Shown: positions 41,266-51,732, counted from the stretch's first letter. The stretch: 64,000 nt of DNA from Agrobacterium albertimagni AOL15 (GCF_000300855.1 NZ_ALJF01000002.1:124001-188000); one strand, 5' to 3'. Numbers and translations: made by a program. Notes: generated from the sequence alone by a model not told the origin.

Positions 41266-42792
41266 TTATTCGGAAATGATCTTGACGCGCGTACCGGGCG
41301 CGACTGTCGAGGTCGGGCCGAGGGCGTTGATCAAGCGGAAGAGTTCGAGCTTACGATCGGTGCCCATCATACGGGCAGACAGAGTGCCGACCGAGTCGTT
41401 AGGACCGACCGTCACCACGCGGACGCGCAACGGCTTCAGCGAGGCTGCTTCCTGTGGCGTGATCCGGCGGAAGGAAGCGCGCAGCTGGGCGGCCGTGGTT
41501 TCCAGTGCCGGGCTGCCCTTGGGCACTGCGGTCAGGAAGCGGAAGATCTGCGGGCCGATGCGGATGACGGTGATATCGAAATCCCAGCGATCGGCGGAGG
41601 CACGGGCGGTCGCCGCTTCCAGTCCGTTGACGCTGACGGTGCGGATCGTATCCGGCAGGAGACCGGTTACCCAGCCGCTCGAAATATAGTTCGGCAGGCT
41701 GATCTTCTGACTGTCGGCCACGCCGTCGAAACGGATGGCCACGTCGCCAGGTCCGGTGGCGAGGACGGCCTCGACCTTGTTATCGATCTGGAAGCCCTGG
41801 GGCACGTCGAAGCGGATCCCGAGCTGTCCATGCAGGAAGGTCTGGCCACGGACGAAGCCCTCCTGGGGGCTGTCGCCATAGAGCAGGCCATCGATGCCAT
41901 TCAGATAATATTCGCGGCCTGTTTCGCCGTGGCTGCCTTCTGGACCGAAGGCGCGGGCATGGCGCTTGGCCAGTTCCACACGCTGCGGCGCGTTCGGATG
42001 GCTCGAGAGGAAGTCGAGGCTCTGGTCGGCATCGGGGTCGACCGAGCTGAACTGGCTGTAGCGGGCCATGGAATCGAGGAAGCGTGCGGCGGCGTAGGGG
42101 TCGTAACCAGCTTCACCCAGCGTGCGCACACCGATGACGTCGGCCTGCAGTTCCTGTTGGCGCGAGAAGGCGGCAAGGCGCAGCTTGCCGCGAGCCAGCG
42201 CCTGCTTGCCGGCGAGATCGCTCGACAGAACCTCGGCGACGACGCGGCTCGCAATCACTTCCGCCTCTTCACGACGCTGGCGTTCGATGCCGTGGTTGGC
42301 GGTCACGTGCGCCATTTCATGGCTGAGAACGGCTGCGACTTCCGATGCGTCGTTGGCGAGCGCCAGGAGACCGCGTGTCACGTAGAGATAGCCACCGGGA
42401 AGTGCGAAGGCGTTGATCGCCGGCGAATTCAGGATGGTGATGCGATAGGACTGGTTCGGGTTTTCCGAGACGGCGGTCAGGGCGCCGGCGATGCGGGCGA
42501 CCAGGCGTTCGGTCTTGGCGTCGGAATATTCACCGCCATAGGATGCGACGATGCGCGGGTGTTCACGGGCACCCATCTGGGCGCGCGGATCGCCCTTCTG
42601 CACTTCGTCGACGATCTGCGGATTGCTGGAGGGCGCAACTGATGGCTCGTAGGCCTGTTCGAATACCGACTGGCAGGACGAGAGCACGAGACCGGCCGAG
42701 ACGAGCACGGCAACACTCGACGCAAGCCTGAAGGGCCGGCGCCGCCGATCCGTTTCGGCAGCTATCGCGCTGTTCCGGCTCAAAAACTGCAT
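41266..42792 (-). CDS. M48 family metalloprotease lipoprotein
   Basis: A 508-residue exported zinc protease, probably acting in periplasmic or outer-membrane quality control like BepA/LoiP. A basic RRRRPFR stretch and a hydrophobic core lead to the lipobox LVLSSC with Cys40. The catalytic HEMAH is near residue 157, with the third ligand in DVIGVRTLGEAGYDP-type context. The C-terminal 60 residues (VVTVGPNDSVGTLSARM) look like a LysM-type module that may tie it to peptidoglycan. Confidence 0.9.
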   Translation of the reverse strand: MQFLSRNSAIAAETDRRRRPFRLASSVAVLVSAGLVLSSCQSVFEQAYEPSVAPSSNPQIVDEVQKGDPRAQMGAREHPRIVASYGGEYSDAKTERLVARIAGALTAVSENPNQSYRITILNSPAINAFALPGGYLYVTRGLLALANDASEVAAVLSHEMAHVTANHGIERQRREEAEVIASRVVAEVLSSDLAGKQALARGKLRLAAFSRQQELQADVIGVRTLGEAGYDPYAAARFLDSMARYSQFSSVDPDADQSLDFLSSHPNAPQRVELAKRHARAFGPEGSHGETGREYYLNGIDGLLYGDSPQEGFVRGQTFLHGQLGIRFDVPQGFQIDNKVEAVLATGPGDVAIRFDGVADSQKISLPNYISSGWVTGLLPDTIRTVSVNGLEAATARASADRWDFDITVIRIGPQIFRFLTAVPKGSPALETTAAQLRASFRRITPQEAASLKPLRVRVVTVGPNDSVGTLSARMMGTDRKLELFRLINALGPTSTVAPGTRVKIISE

Positions 42793-43015
42793 CCTGCCCC
42801 TTCACCCTGTTCCCGAACGACCACCAAGCCGGCGATATCCGGGTGCAGCATCCAATTGCCTTCAGCCGATATCCGCATTGTGCTGATCCGGCAGCATTTC
42901 ACATAGTGCGAAAACACCGCTCGCTCCAGAAGATAGTCACGCCGTAGCAAATGACCAATGCTCTTGCTGAAGGAACAACCATTCCAAACGCGCATGGCAG
43001 GCGCGGGCGACCAAA

Positions 43016-43759
43016 TTAAGGCGATTCGGGTGCAATCGGTGCCACGCCGAGGAAGTCGCTTACGGCTGTGACATCGGTTCTCGCGAGAAAATCACTTTTC
43101 GATGCATTCACTAGCACTTGGCCGTTTTCGAGGAAGACGACCTGGTCCGCCAAACGCAAGATGTCACGAGGATCGTGGGTGACGAGCAGGATGGTGGCCG
43201 CTGTTTCGGCATGAAGTTCTGCAAGCAGGTCAACCATCGCGCTCCGCAAACCCGGATCGAGTGCGGCGAAGGGCTCGTCGAGGAGCAGGATCGGGCGGCT
43301 GCGGACCAAGGCGCGAGCGAAGGCTGCCCGCTGCCGCTCTCCGCCCGAGAGCGAACCCGGCAGCCGCCGCTCGTAGCCTGCAAGGCCGACCCGCACCAGA
43401 GCGGCGGAGATCGCCTTGCGGTCGGCCGGCGTCAGGCGCAGGCCCGGATGAACTCCAAGGCCGATATTGGTGAAAAGATCGAGATGGGCAAAGAGGTTGT
43501 TGTCCTGGAAGACCAGCGAGATCGGCCGCTCCGCTGGCGCCAGATCCGTCACATCTTGTCCCGCGATTTCGATCCGACCCTTGTCGGGTTGCTCGAAGCC
43601 GGAGACGAGGTTGAGCAGGGTGGACTTGCCCGATCCGGACGGGCCGGCAATCGCGGTAATCTTGCGGGCATTGATACCGAAATCGAAGTGAAAGTCGCGC
43701 TGGCCGAGTGTCAGTCGCACCGCATCGAGGCGAATCGCCGTTGAAGTCTCATCGCGCAT
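43016..43759 (-). CDS. thiQ: Thiamine ABC transporter ATP-binding protein
   Basis: ATPase of the thiamine importer, 247 residues. Walker [11 protein letters not shown]-loop [12 protein letters not shown], signature [15 protein letters not shown] and Walker [14 protein letters not shown] are all in place, and the NNLFAHLD variant is typical of ThiQ. The ATG at 43759 overlaps the thiP stop by 11 bp. It is third in the thiBPQ operon behind a TPP riboswitch. Confidence 0.95.
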   Translation of the reverse strand: MRDETSTAIRLDAVRLTLGQRDFHFDFGINARKITAIAGPSGSGKSTLLNLVSGFEQPDKGRIEIAGQDVTDLAPAERPISLVFQDNNLFAHLDLFTNIGLGVHPGLRLTPADRKAISAALVRVGLAGYERRLPGSLSGGERQRAAFARALVRSRPILLLDEPFAALDPGLRSAMVDLLAELHAETAATILLVTHDPRDILRLADQVVFLENGQVLVNASKSDFLARTDVTAVSDFLGVAPIAPESP

Positions 43760-45404
43760 CGGGGGCCTCCCGTTCACTTGCCTGACGTGTTCCCGGCGCT
43801 CCGAGGAGCGCGAGGAGGAGGCATACCATACCGAGCAATAGGGCAAGTCCATCGGCATCGGTGCTGCGGTAGCTTCCCATGGACGCATAGATGAGGGCGG
43901 GTAGGGTCATGATGTTTTCCGAGCCGAACAGGGCGACTGCTCCGAGATCTCCTAAGGAAAGTGCCATGGCGAAGGCGAGCGCGGTGAGAAATGGCCGCTT
44001 CAGCTCCGGCCAGTCGACCCGGCGCAGACGCTGAGCGACGGAGAGACCGAGGCTTTCGGCAAGGCGCCCCGTGCGCGCACGGTGCTCGCGATAGGCCGGC
44101 TCCAGCACGCGCACGGCGAACGGCAGGGCCATCAGGGCATTGATGCCGGCGACGATCAAGGGCGCGAAGCTTGCGATCTCACCGCTCCGTCGGAGCGCCA
44201 GAAACCAGCCGGTGGCAAGCACGCTAGTTGGGACAAGCAGAACCAGCGATGACAGAGAGGCGAGCGCGATCGACATGGCGCGGTTGCCGACATTCCGGTT
44301 TCGCAGCGTGTCGATTTCAGTTCTTGCTGCGACCGCGCCAAAGGCAAGCAGTGTCGCCGTAGCGCCCGACACGAGCGCCACCAGCAGGCTGGTCAGAGCT
44401 GCCTGCTGGAAGGCCGATTGCGATATCAGCCGAGCGAGATCTGCCTGTAGTCCCGAGACAACGACCTGGCCAAGCGGCAGGATGAGGAAAAGGCCTGCCA
44501 GGGAAAGCAGCAGGGCGTCGATCAAGCGGACGAGCGGGCGTCGACCATCGAAACGGTGGAAACGCCGCCCGCTGGTGACGCCGGTGTCGGAGGCTGCCGG
44601 CAGCAGGCTGAGGCCGATGAGGATGACGCCGGTGACCGTGATCTGCAGCAGCGCCAGCGATACGGCGCGCTCCGGATTGAAGTCGAAGCGCAGCGCCTGA
44701 TAGATGGCGACCTCGATTGTCGTTGCCGCAGGGCCCCCGCCGAAGATCAGCACCAGCGTGAAGCTCGTCACGCAAAGCATGAAGATCAGACCCGCGGCTC
44801 CCGGGATGACCCGCGCCAAGACGGGCCACTCGATGAAGCGGAATGTGGCGATCGGCGACAGGCCGAGGCTCGCCGACATCCGCCAGTATTCGGCCGGCAC
44901 GCGCTCCAGGGCTGACAGCATCAGTCGCGTGGCCAGCGGCAGGTTGAAAAAGACATGGGCAATCAGAATTCCGGTCAGGCCGTAGACGGAGATGGGCTGC
45001 GACAGACCGAGGCTTACCAAGGCATCGTTGACGATGCCGTTGCGACCGAATATCCCGATCAGACCCAGAGCACCGATCAGAACCGGTAAACCCATGGGAA
45101 CGGCCATCAGGCGGATCAGCCAGATACGTCCGGGAAAAGCCGGCTGACGGGCAAGCGCGCTGACCACGGGCAGGGCAAGACCGACGGAGATGAGCGTCGA
45201 CAGAAACGCCTGCCAGAGGGTGAATGACAGCACCGAACGAACGACGGGATCGCCAAAGGCCTGCAGAATGCCACCGGTCATTCTCCCGGCGAGCAGTGCG
45301 GAGAGGGCGATGCCGACGAAAGCCGCCACGGCCAGCAAAACCAAAAGGCCGCCCGCGAATGCGGGCAGCCTCTGACGTCTCGACTGGTGAAGCGGTCGGA
45401 GCAT
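43749..45404 (-). CDS. thiP: Thiamine ABC transporter permease
   Basis: Fused double permease of 551 residues with about twelve membrane spans. Both coupling loops are visible: [20 protein letters not shown] in the first half and [20 protein letters not shown] in the second. It starts 6 bp after the thiB stop and overlaps thiQ. With ThiB and ThiQ it imports thiamine and its phosphates. Confidence 0.95.
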   Translation of the reverse strand: MLRPLHQSRRQRLPAFAGGLLVLLAVAAFVGIALSALLAGRMTGGILQAFGDPVVRSVLSFTLWQAFLSTLISVGLALPVVSALARQPAFPGRIWLIRLMAVPMGLPVLIGALGLIGIFGRNGIVNDALVSLGLSQPISVYGLTGILIAHVFFNLPLATRLMLSALERVPAEYWRMSASLGLSPIATFRFIEWPVLARVIPGAAGLIFMLCVTSFTLVLIFGGGPAATTIEVAIYQALRFDFNPERAVSLALLQITVTGVILIGLSLLPAASDTGVTSGRRFHRFDGRRPLVRLIDALLLSLAGLFLILPLGQVVVSGLQADLARLISQSAFQQAALTSLLVALVSGATATLLAFGAVAARTEIDTLRNRNVGNRAMSIALASLSSLVLLVPTSVLATGWFLALRRSGEIASFAPLIVAGINALMALPFAVRVLEPAYREHRARTGRLAESLGLSVAQRLRRVDWPELKRPFLTALAFAMALSLGDLGAVALFGSENIMTLPALIYASMGSYRSTDADGLALLLGMVCLLLALLGAPGTRQASEREAPDAR

Positions 45405-45410
45405 CCGGTG

Positions 45411-46430
45411 TCAATTCAACGTCATGGCCTTCAGCCATTCGTCGATCCAGGCCTGGCGGTTGGCTGCCACTTCGGCGGGGTCCATCAGGAAGGTCGTCTT
45501 CGGCTGGACAAGCTTGCCGAAGGCCTCCGGCAGGGGCTCAGAGGTTGCGGCGACGGGCATCATCCAGTTGTTGGTCGGGATGGTGTTCTGGAAGCCGGGC
45601 TCAAGCATGAAGGCGAGGAACTGGCGGGCGAGCTCCTTTTCCGGCGCATTCTTCAGAAGGCCTGCGACCTCGATCTGGATGTAATGCCCTTCGGAGAATT
45701 CGGCTGCCTGATAGCGGTCGGTCTCTTCGGCGACCATGTGATAGGCAGGCGAGGTCGTGTAGGAGAGCACCATCGGTGCCTCGCCCTTGGTGAACAGGCC
45801 GTAAGCTTCCGACCAGCCGGGGGTGACGGTCAGGACGCGATCCTTGAGCTTGGCCCAGGCTTCCGGCGCTTGGTCGCCATAGACCGACCTGACCCAGAGC
45901 AGCAGGCCGAGACCCGGCGTCGAGGTGCGTGGATCCTGGATGACGATCTTCTGGGCCGGATCGCCCTCGACCAGGTCCTTGAGGCTCGTCGGCGGGGTCG
46001 TGATGACCTCGGTGTCGTAGATCACGGCGAAATGGCCGTAGTCATAGGGCAGGAAGACATCGTCGCTGAAACCGCCGGGCACTTGGACCGCAGACGCGTC
46101 GACGCTGTGGGCTTCGAACAGGCCGGTCTGCTTGGCTTCCTCGACGAGATTGGTATCGAGGCCTAGCACGACATCGGCCTTCGAGGTCTCGCCTTCCAGC
46201 TTCAGGCGCGTGAGCAGTGCCACGCCATCGGCGACGCCGACGAAATTGACGGTGCAGTCGCAGGTCTGTTCGAAGGCTTCCTTGACCTTGGGGCCGGGAC
46301 CCCATTCCGAGACGAAGCTTTCATAGGTGTAGACGGTCAGCGTCTTGTCGGCGGCGAACGTCGGGGAGACGAAGCCGATCATGGCAGCTGTAACGCCGCC
46401 GATAAACAGGGAAACAGTCTTGGGTCGCAT
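45411..46430 (-). CDS. thiB: Thiamine ABC transporter substrate-binding protein
   Basis: Periplasmic thiamine-binding protein of 339 residues. The signal peptide ends near PTFAADK. The mature part starts [17 protein letters not shown] and contains [14 protein letters not shown] and [10 protein letters not shown], the ThiB thiamine site region. GGAGG precedes ATG 46430. A TPP riboswitch lies 60 bp upstream. Confidence 0.95.
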   Translation of the reverse strand: MRPKTVSLFIGGVTAAMIGFVSPTFAADKTLTVYTYESFVSEWGPGPKVKEAFEQTCDCTVNFVGVADGVALLTRLKLEGETSKADVVLGLDTNLVEEAKQTGLFEAHSVDASAVQVPGGFSDDVFLPYDYGHFAVIYDTEVITTPPTSLKDLVEGDPAQKIVIQDPRTSTPGLGLLLWVRSVYGDQAPEAWAKLKDRVLTVTPGWSEAYGLFTKGEAPMVLSYTTSPAYHMVAEETDRYQAAEFSEGHYIQIEVAGLLKNAPEKELARQFLAFMLEPGFQNTIPTNNWMMPVAATSEPLPEAFGKLVQPKTTFLMDPAEVAANRQAWIDEWLKAMTLN

Positions 46431-46490
46431 GGCGCCCTCCTCCTTCATCATCATAACTGTCGGGATAGGGCGCTTTGCGATCGACGCGTC

Positions 46491-46580
46491 TAATCCCTCC
46501 GCCGGTGTTAACCGGATCAGGTTCCGCGGGTTGGCTGACGCCTCTCAGCATTTCGGTCCCGAAGGATCGAAAGGCACCCC
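46491..46580 (-). promoter_or_regulatory. TPP riboswitch of thiBPQ
   Basis: The minus strand reads GGGGTGCC, then the CTGAGAGG core (about 46541-46548), ACCCGCGGAACCTGATCCGG (about 46512-46531) and TTAACACCGGCGGAGGGA. All conserved aptamer blocks are present, and the ThiB ATG follows 60 nt later, so repression of uptake genes by TPP is expected. Confidence 0.96.
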
Positions 46581-46704
46581 GTTAGAGCACTGTGGAGATA
46601 GCGCGACTGGCACGGTTCTGCAAGGACCCGAACCCTTGGCACGAGACTGGAACATGGAAGATGGAGGGGCAGGAGGGAGGGTGCCCGATGGAGGGCAAGA
46701 CAGA

Positions 46705-46722
46705 GGAGGGCCTCAGCCCTCC
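46705..46722 (-). terminator. Hairpin around the stop codon of the ABC-F gene
   Basis: GGAGGGC (46705-46711) pairs with GCCCTCC (46716-46722), with the stop codon in the loop. No T-run follows, so terminator activity is uncertain. Confidence 0.35.
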
Positions 46723-48542
46723 AATTCCTCGCGCAGCATTTCGAGGTCCAGCCATTCCTCTTCCATACGCGTGATGTCGGCACGCAGCTTTTCCATTTCG
46801 GCGGCGAGCTTGTTGAACGTCGCCGGGTCCTTAGTGAAGAGGTTGGGATCGGCCATCCTGGCCTCGCGGGCGGCGATTTCCTTTTCGGCCTTTTCCATTT
46901 CCTTCGGCAGATTTTCGAGCGCGAATTTCTGCTTGAAGGAAAGCTTGCCCTTGCTGTTTGCGCTGCCGGCCGGTTTGCCGCCGGAAGCCTCGAGAACCTT
47001 CGCCTTCTCGGCCTTTTCGACCCGTTTGCGCTCGTCCTCGACGCCCTTGCGCTGGGCGAGCATGTCGGAATAGCCGCCGGCATATTCGATCCAGCGACCG
47101 TCGGGTGCGTCCGGATTGGCCGGTGCGATGGTCGAGGTCACGGTGCGGTCGAGGAAGTCACGGTCGTGGCTGACGAGGATGACCGTGCCGGAATAGCCGG
47201 CAACGATTTCCTGCAAAAGATCGAGCGTTTCGATGTCGAGATCGTTGGTCGGTTCGTCGAGGATCAAGAGGTTTGAGGGCTTTGCCATGATGCGCGCCAG
47301 CATCAGGCGGGCGCGCTCGCCGCCCGAGAGGTTGCGGATCGGCGTGCGGGCCTGTTCCGGCTGGAAGAGGAAGTCCTTCATATAGCCGGTGACATGCTTC
47401 TGCTCGCCATTGACCAGAAGGTTGTCACCACGGCCGTCGGTCAGGTAGTGGGCAAGCGTGTCATCCGGGTTCAGGTCCTCGCGCTTCTGGTCGAGAACGG
47501 CGATCTCCAGATTTGTGCCGAGCTTCACCGAGCCCTCGTCCGGCGAGAGCTGACCCGTCAGCATCTTCAAAAGCGTCGTCTTGCCGGCGCCGTTCGGGCC
47601 GATCAGGCCGATGCAATCACCGCGATGAACGCGGATCGAAAAGGGCGCGACGATGGTCCGATCGCCATAGGTCTTGGTGATCTTGTCCGCCTCGATGACG
47701 AGCTTGCCGCTTTCCTTGCCTTCGGTGGCCGTGGCCTGGATCGTGCCTTGCGGCCCCTTGTGTCCACGGTAATTGGCGCGCAGTGCCTGGAGATTTCCGA
47801 GGCGGCGCATGTTGCGCTTGCGGCGTGCAGTCACGCCATAGCGCAGCCAGTGCTCTTCGCGCTCGATCTGGCGACCGAGCTTGTGCTGTTCGATCTCTTC
47901 CTCTTCCAGCACCTGGTCACGCCATTCCTCGAAATGGGCAAAGCCACGGTTCAGCCGGCGCGATTGGCCGCGATCGAGCCAGACGGTGGCGGTCGAGATC
48001 TTTTCGAGGAAACGTCTGTCGTGTGAAATCAGGACAAGCGCGCTGCGGCTCTTCGACAGCTCGCCTTCGAGCCATTCGATGGTCGGCAGGTCGAGATGGT
48101 TGGTCGGCTCGTCGAGCATCAGGATGTCCGGCTCGGGCGCCAGCACCCGGGCAAGGGCCGCGCGGCGGGCTTCCCCGCCGGAGAGACGGGTCGGATCTTC
48201 CTGGCCGGTCAGGCCGAGATGCTCGAGCAGATAGGTGACGCGATAGGGATCATCGCCCGGTCCAAGGCCGGCCTCGGCATAGGCCTGGACGGTTGCATAA
48301 CCGGCAAAATCCGGTGCCTGCTCCAGGTAGCGGATGGTCGAGGACGGATGGCGGAAAACTTCGCCGGACTGCGCTTCGACGAGGCCGGCGGCAATCTTCA
48401 TCAGCGTTGATTTGCCAGAACCGTTGCGGCCAACCAGGCAGATGCGGTCGCCAGGCTCCACCTGCAGGCCGGCGCCGGCGAGCAAAGGCGTTCCGCCGAA
48501 GGAGAGTTGGATATCGTCAAGTTTCAGAATGGGAGGTGCCAA
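46713..48542 (-). CDS. ABC-F family ATPase (Uup-like)
   Basis: Soluble protein of about 609 residues with two ABC cassettes and no membrane part. Walker A motifs are GRNGSGKST and GPNGAGKTT, signatures LSGGEARR and LSGGERARL, and Walker B motifs ILMLDEPTNHLD and LLILDEPTNDLD. The C-terminal 90 residues form a Lys/Glu coiled coil, as in Uup. ABC-F proteins act on ribosomes; Uup also affects transposon excision. The best start is a TTG at 48542 (MAPPILKLDD) with GGAG 9 bp upstream; an in-frame ATG at 48596 would overlap thiN. Confidence 0.92.
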   Translation of the reverse strand: MAPPILKLDDIQLSFGGTPLLAGAGLQVEPGDRICLVGRNGSGKSTLMKIAAGLVEAQSGEVFRHPSSTIRYLEQAPDFAGYATVQAYAEAGLGPGDDPYRVTYLLEHLGLTGQEDPTRLSGGEARRAALARVLAPEPDILMLDEPTNHLDLPTIEWLEGELSKSRSALVLISHDRRFLEKISTATVWLDRGQSRRLNRGFAHFEEWRDQVLEEEEIEQHKLGRQIEREEHWLRYGVTARRKRNMRRLGNLQALRANYRGHKGPQGTIQATATEGKESGKLVIEADKITKTYGDRTIVAPFSIRVHRGDCIGLIGPNGAGKTTLLKMLTGQLSPDEGSVKLGTNLEIAVLDQKREDLNPDDTLAHYLTDGRGDNLLVNGEQKHVTGYMKDFLFQPEQARTPIRNLSGGERARLMLARIMAKPSNLLILDEPTNDLDIETLDLLQEIVAGYSGTVILVSHDRDFLDRTVTSTIAPANPDAPDGRWIEYAGGYSDMLAQRKGVEDERKRVEKAEKAKVLEASGGKPAGSANSKGKLSFKQKFALENLPKEMEKAEKEIAAREARMADPNLFTKDPATFNKLAAEMEKLRADITRMEEEWLDLEMLREELEG

Positions 48543-48546
48543 GGCA

Positions 48547-49200
48547 TCAGGCTCCGGAAAGATCGTAGGGGCGGGCGAGCAGAATTGCTCTGCCACGGGA
48601 CAGCGAGACCGAGATCGGTCCTTCGGCGATGTTGGATATCGTGCGCGACGAGCCGAAGGGCAGACTGAAGTCCTGCAATGGATAGCGTGCGTTGCGGATC
48701 GTAAGCCCTTCGAGCGTGGTAAAGCCGAGCACCGAGAAAAGCGCGCCTTTTGGCATTTCGAGAGCCAGTTCGCTGTCCGCGGCGAAAGGATAGGCTTCTT
48801 CCTCGCCGGAGGTCAGGACCACCTCATAACCGTCTTCGACGAGGCCGAGGGCGTTCAGATAATGTTGCAGCGCGTGATCGGAGCGTTCGCCGCCGAGGGC
48901 GCCGACGCAGATCAACCGGGTGGCGCCGCGCGCGATTGCTTCCGCAACCGCGATTTCCCCGTCGGTGACGGCCTTTGCTGCCGGATAGCTGCGGCGTTCC
49001 ACAGTCGGAAAACGGGCGATCAATCCGGTGTCGCTGCTGTCGAAGTCTCCGACCCAGAGCTCCGGGGTCACGCCGAGGCTTTCTGCATGGCGCATGCCGC
49101 CATCGGCCGCAATCACGCGGCTTCCTCCGGTCAGCGCCCGCAGGCGGTCGGTAACGGCGAGGCTTCCGCCGAGAAGAAGGGTGAAAGAGGTCGTGGTCAT
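48547..49200 (-). CDS. thiN: Thiamine diphosphokinase
   Basis: Enzyme of 217 residues that makes the active cofactor TPP from thiamine and ATP. The fold is marked by VIAADGGMRHAESLGVTPELWVGDFDS-type residues (ADGG and GDFDS are the catalytic acidic sites), AKAVTDGEIAV and VGALGGERSDHALQH. It lies 4 bp before the ABC-F start and upstream of thiBPQ, so import and activation genes are close but have separate control. Confidence 0.92.
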   Translation of the reverse strand: MTTTSFTLLLGGSLAVTDRLRALTGGSRVIAADGGMRHAESLGVTPELWVGDFDSSDTGLIARFPTVERRSYPAAKAVTDGEIAVAEAIARGATRLICVGALGGERSDHALQHYLNALGLVEDGYEVVLTSGEEEAYPFAADSELALEMPKGALFSVLGFTTLEGLTIRNARYPLQDFSLPFGSSRTISNIAEGPISVSLSRGRAILLARPYDLSGA

Positions 49201-49323
49201 GCGCCTGCCCTTAGCGCATCTTCGCCAAAAAGGGAAAGGCGAATGCGTCGCAGACTGTGCTTGGCTGCTTGTCAAACGGCTCCCCGGACCAGCCGTTTCA
49301 GGCATGGTCCGGGTCGAGGGATT

Positions 49324-49461
49324 TCAGCGCTTCTTGGGAGAAGCGGCCTCGGCACTCTTGATCTGAGTGGTGAAGCTCGAAACCGCGGTCGCAGCCGGCT
49401 TGGCCTTGTCCTGCTTCGGCTTTCTTACTTCGCGGTTCGAACGCTGTTGGCCTTTAGCCAT
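49324..49461 (-). CDS. Small basic protein, hypothetical (45 aa)
   Basis: A 45-codon ORF starting MAKGQQRSNREVRKPKQDKA and ending SPKKR, very rich in Lys and Arg. AAGGAAAG precedes its ATG at 49461. It overlaps the 3' end of the upstream 96-residue gene by 37 bp in another frame. I recall similar N-termini among rhizobial hypotheticals, but I cannot check. A nucleic-acid-binding role would fit its charge. Confidence 0.65.
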   Translation of the reverse strand: MAKGQQRSNREVRKPKQDKAKPAATAVSSFTTQIKSAEAASPKKR

Positions 49462-49715
49462 GAGGTGCTTTCCTTTTTCGGGGTGCTTGCGGGAGCCGCC
49501 GTCCGGGCGGATGCGTTGCTGCGGCTGGGATCAATATCGGTTTCGGCGATGCAGCGATCGAAGCTCTCGCTTTCGAAGCGGACGCGGTACTGGCGGCTTC
49601 CGCCGGTCTCGGGGAGCGTCGCCAGCACCTTGCAGGCGCCATTGCTGCGGGCGAGGCGGACAGGGCCGTCTTTCAGCGTCACTGTGTCGCCGATGGAATA
49701 CAGGTGTCTGGTCAT
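49425..49715 (-). CDS. Small conserved protein, hypothetical (96 aa)
   Basis: A 96-residue protein with a beta-rich N-terminal domain, FSIGDTVTLKDG-like SIGDTVTLKDGPVRLARSNG, then VLATLPETGGSRQYRVRFES and a disordered Ser/Ala/Lys tail. The pattern resembles small KOW/SH3-like barrels. AGGAG lies 5-9 bp before ATG 49715. It is followed with overlap by the 45-codon gene. Function is unknown. Confidence 0.65.
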   Translation of the reverse strand: MTRHLYSIGDTVTLKDGPVRLARSNGACKVLATLPETGGSRQYRVRFESESFDRCIAETDIDPSRSNASARTAAPASTPKKESTSWLKANSVRTAK

Positions 49716-49831
49716 GGGGATCTCCTGCAGCTGGGAGGCTGCGGTCGGGACAGACATCCTTGTGACCTGCGGTTCGGACGAAACGTCCCGCCGGTCTATA
49801 GGAGCCTGCCGTTCTACGAGGCATTGCGGCC

Positions 49832-49845
49832 GGACCAATTGGTCC
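49832..49845. other. Perfect 14-bp palindrome in the moxR upstream region
   Basis: GGACCAATTGGTCC is a perfect dyad in the 361-bp gap between two divergent units. It has the size of a repressor operator, but I cannot assign a factor. The rest of this gap shows no other gene or clear signal. Confidence 0.35.
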
Positions 49846-50076
49846 AGACTGCGAATATGGGGTCGAGGAGAAGGTCGGTGATGTCCGGAGCCCGAAATTC
49901 CGTCCTTGCGGATGGGGCACTTGCAGACGGACACGCATCAGCGTTCATGGAATGTAGCCTGTCAGATTGCCGGGAAAATACAAGCTTTTTCTGGTAAGCG
50001 GGCGAAAGCCGTGCCTATGCTTGCACCCTGTCAGATGCGTCATTAGGTTGCGGCCGAGGATGAACGAGGCTCAGAT

Positions 50077-50919
<843 letters not shown>

Positions 50920-50943
50920 GTTCGCAATTGCGCGGAGACGCTG

Positions 50944-50967
50944 ATGCCAAGCGTCGACACTTGGTAT
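50944..50967. repeat. Short palindrome made of the ends of the 6763-7023 element
   Basis: ATGCCAAGCGTCGACACTTGGTAT is a 24-bp imperfect dyad. Its right half continues as TCGACACTTGGTATAA, identical to the right terminus of the 261-bp element. It looks like two element ends joined directly, with the interior missing. It lies 24 bp past the moxR stop. Confidence 0.5.
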
Positions 50968-50997
50968 AAGAGCGCGTGCATGCCTGCCCCCAAAAAC

Positions 50998-51023
50998 GAA
51001 AAAAGCCCCGCAAGCGGGGCTTT
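50998..51023 (-). terminator. Rho-independent terminator after bfr
   Basis: On the minus strand AAAGCCCCG pairs with CGGGGCTTT (51002-51023), followed by TTTTTTCG. It lies 20 bp beyond the bfr stop and also faces moxR's 3' side. Confidence 0.92.
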
Positions 51024-51043
51024 CGTGAAGAGCGGATGGCGGT

Positions 51044-51529
51044 TTACTCGGCGTTGTCTGCGGAATCCGCGTTGAGCTGACCGTATTTTTCTTCGCCGAT
51101 CTTGGAGAGAAGCTCGAGCTGGGTCTCCAGGAAGTCGATATGGCCTTCTTCGTCGATCAACAGCTGTTCGAAGATCTTCATCGAGACGTAATCGCCGGCC
51201 TGATAACAGATGTCGCGCGAGGCCTTGTAGGAGGTGCGGGCATCGTATTCGCCGGCGAGATCCGCTTCGAGCACTTCCTTGACGTTCTGGCCGATGCGCA
51301 GCGGTGCAACGGTCTGGAGGTTTGGGTGACCTTCGAGGAAGATGATCCGATCAATGATCTTGTCGGCGTGCTGCATTTCCTCGATCGACTCGGCCCGCTC
51401 CTTCTTGGCGAGCTTCGTGTAGCCCCAATCGTTGAGCAGGCGGTAGTGCAGCCAGTACTGATTGACCGCACCGAGCTCGAGGAACAGCGCTTCGTTGAGC
51501 CGTTCAATGACCTTCGGATCACCCTTCAT
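51044..51529 (-). CDS. bfr: Bacterioferritin
   Basis: 24-mer iron storage protein with haem at subunit dimers, 161 residues. The ferroxidase ligands E18, E51, H54, E94, E127 and H130, with Y25, are all present, and the haem ligand M52 is in IEEMQHADK. An Irr-type box lies 70-85 bp upstream. A Bfd-like ferredoxin gene follows upstream at 51733, so storage and release of iron are encoded side by side. Confidence 0.97.
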   Translation of the reverse strand: MKGDPKVIERLNEALFLELGAVNQYWLHYRLLNDWGYTKLAKKERAESIEEMQHADKIIDRIIFLEGHPNLQTVAPLRIGQNVKEVLEADLAGEYDARTSYKASRDICYQAGDYVSMKIFEQLLIDEEGHIDFLETQLELLSKIGEEKYGQLNADSADNAE

Positions 51530-51597
51530 AATGTTCGTCCCTTGTATGAATTGAATGGCGCAACTCTAGCGCCAGCGCTGCCACCTGTCGAGCCTTT

Positions 51598-51614
51598 TTT
51601 AGAAGTATTCTAAT
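51598..51614. promoter_or_regulatory. Irr box (iron control element) of bfr
   Basis: TTTAGAA-GTA-TTCTAAT matches the Irr consensus TTTAGAA-N3-TTCTAAA at 13 of 14 fixed positions. It lies 69 bp upstream of the bfr ATG. In Rhizobiales Irr represses bfr under low iron. Confidence 0.8.
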
Positions 51615-51732
51615 TCTTGGGCTTGCGCGCAAGACTCCGCCGGGCGAATTGCATTCGCCGTATCATAGCACTGGGATGTGACGGGGAATCGTTCTGGCGC
51701 CCAAGCGGTGGGCTGATGCCGATGCAGTCGTC

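Noticed and set aside
42780..42995. 71-codon minus-strand ORF overlapping the M48 start
   Set aside because: No ribosome site, no recognisable family, and it overlaps the clear start of the M48 lipoprotein. The gap 42793-43015 shows nothing else I can support.
46607..46625. Sigma-54-like TGGCACGGTTCTGCA on the plus strand near the thiBPQ riboswitch
   Set aside because: The GG-to-GC spacing is one base too short for RpoN and no plus-strand gene lies downstream.
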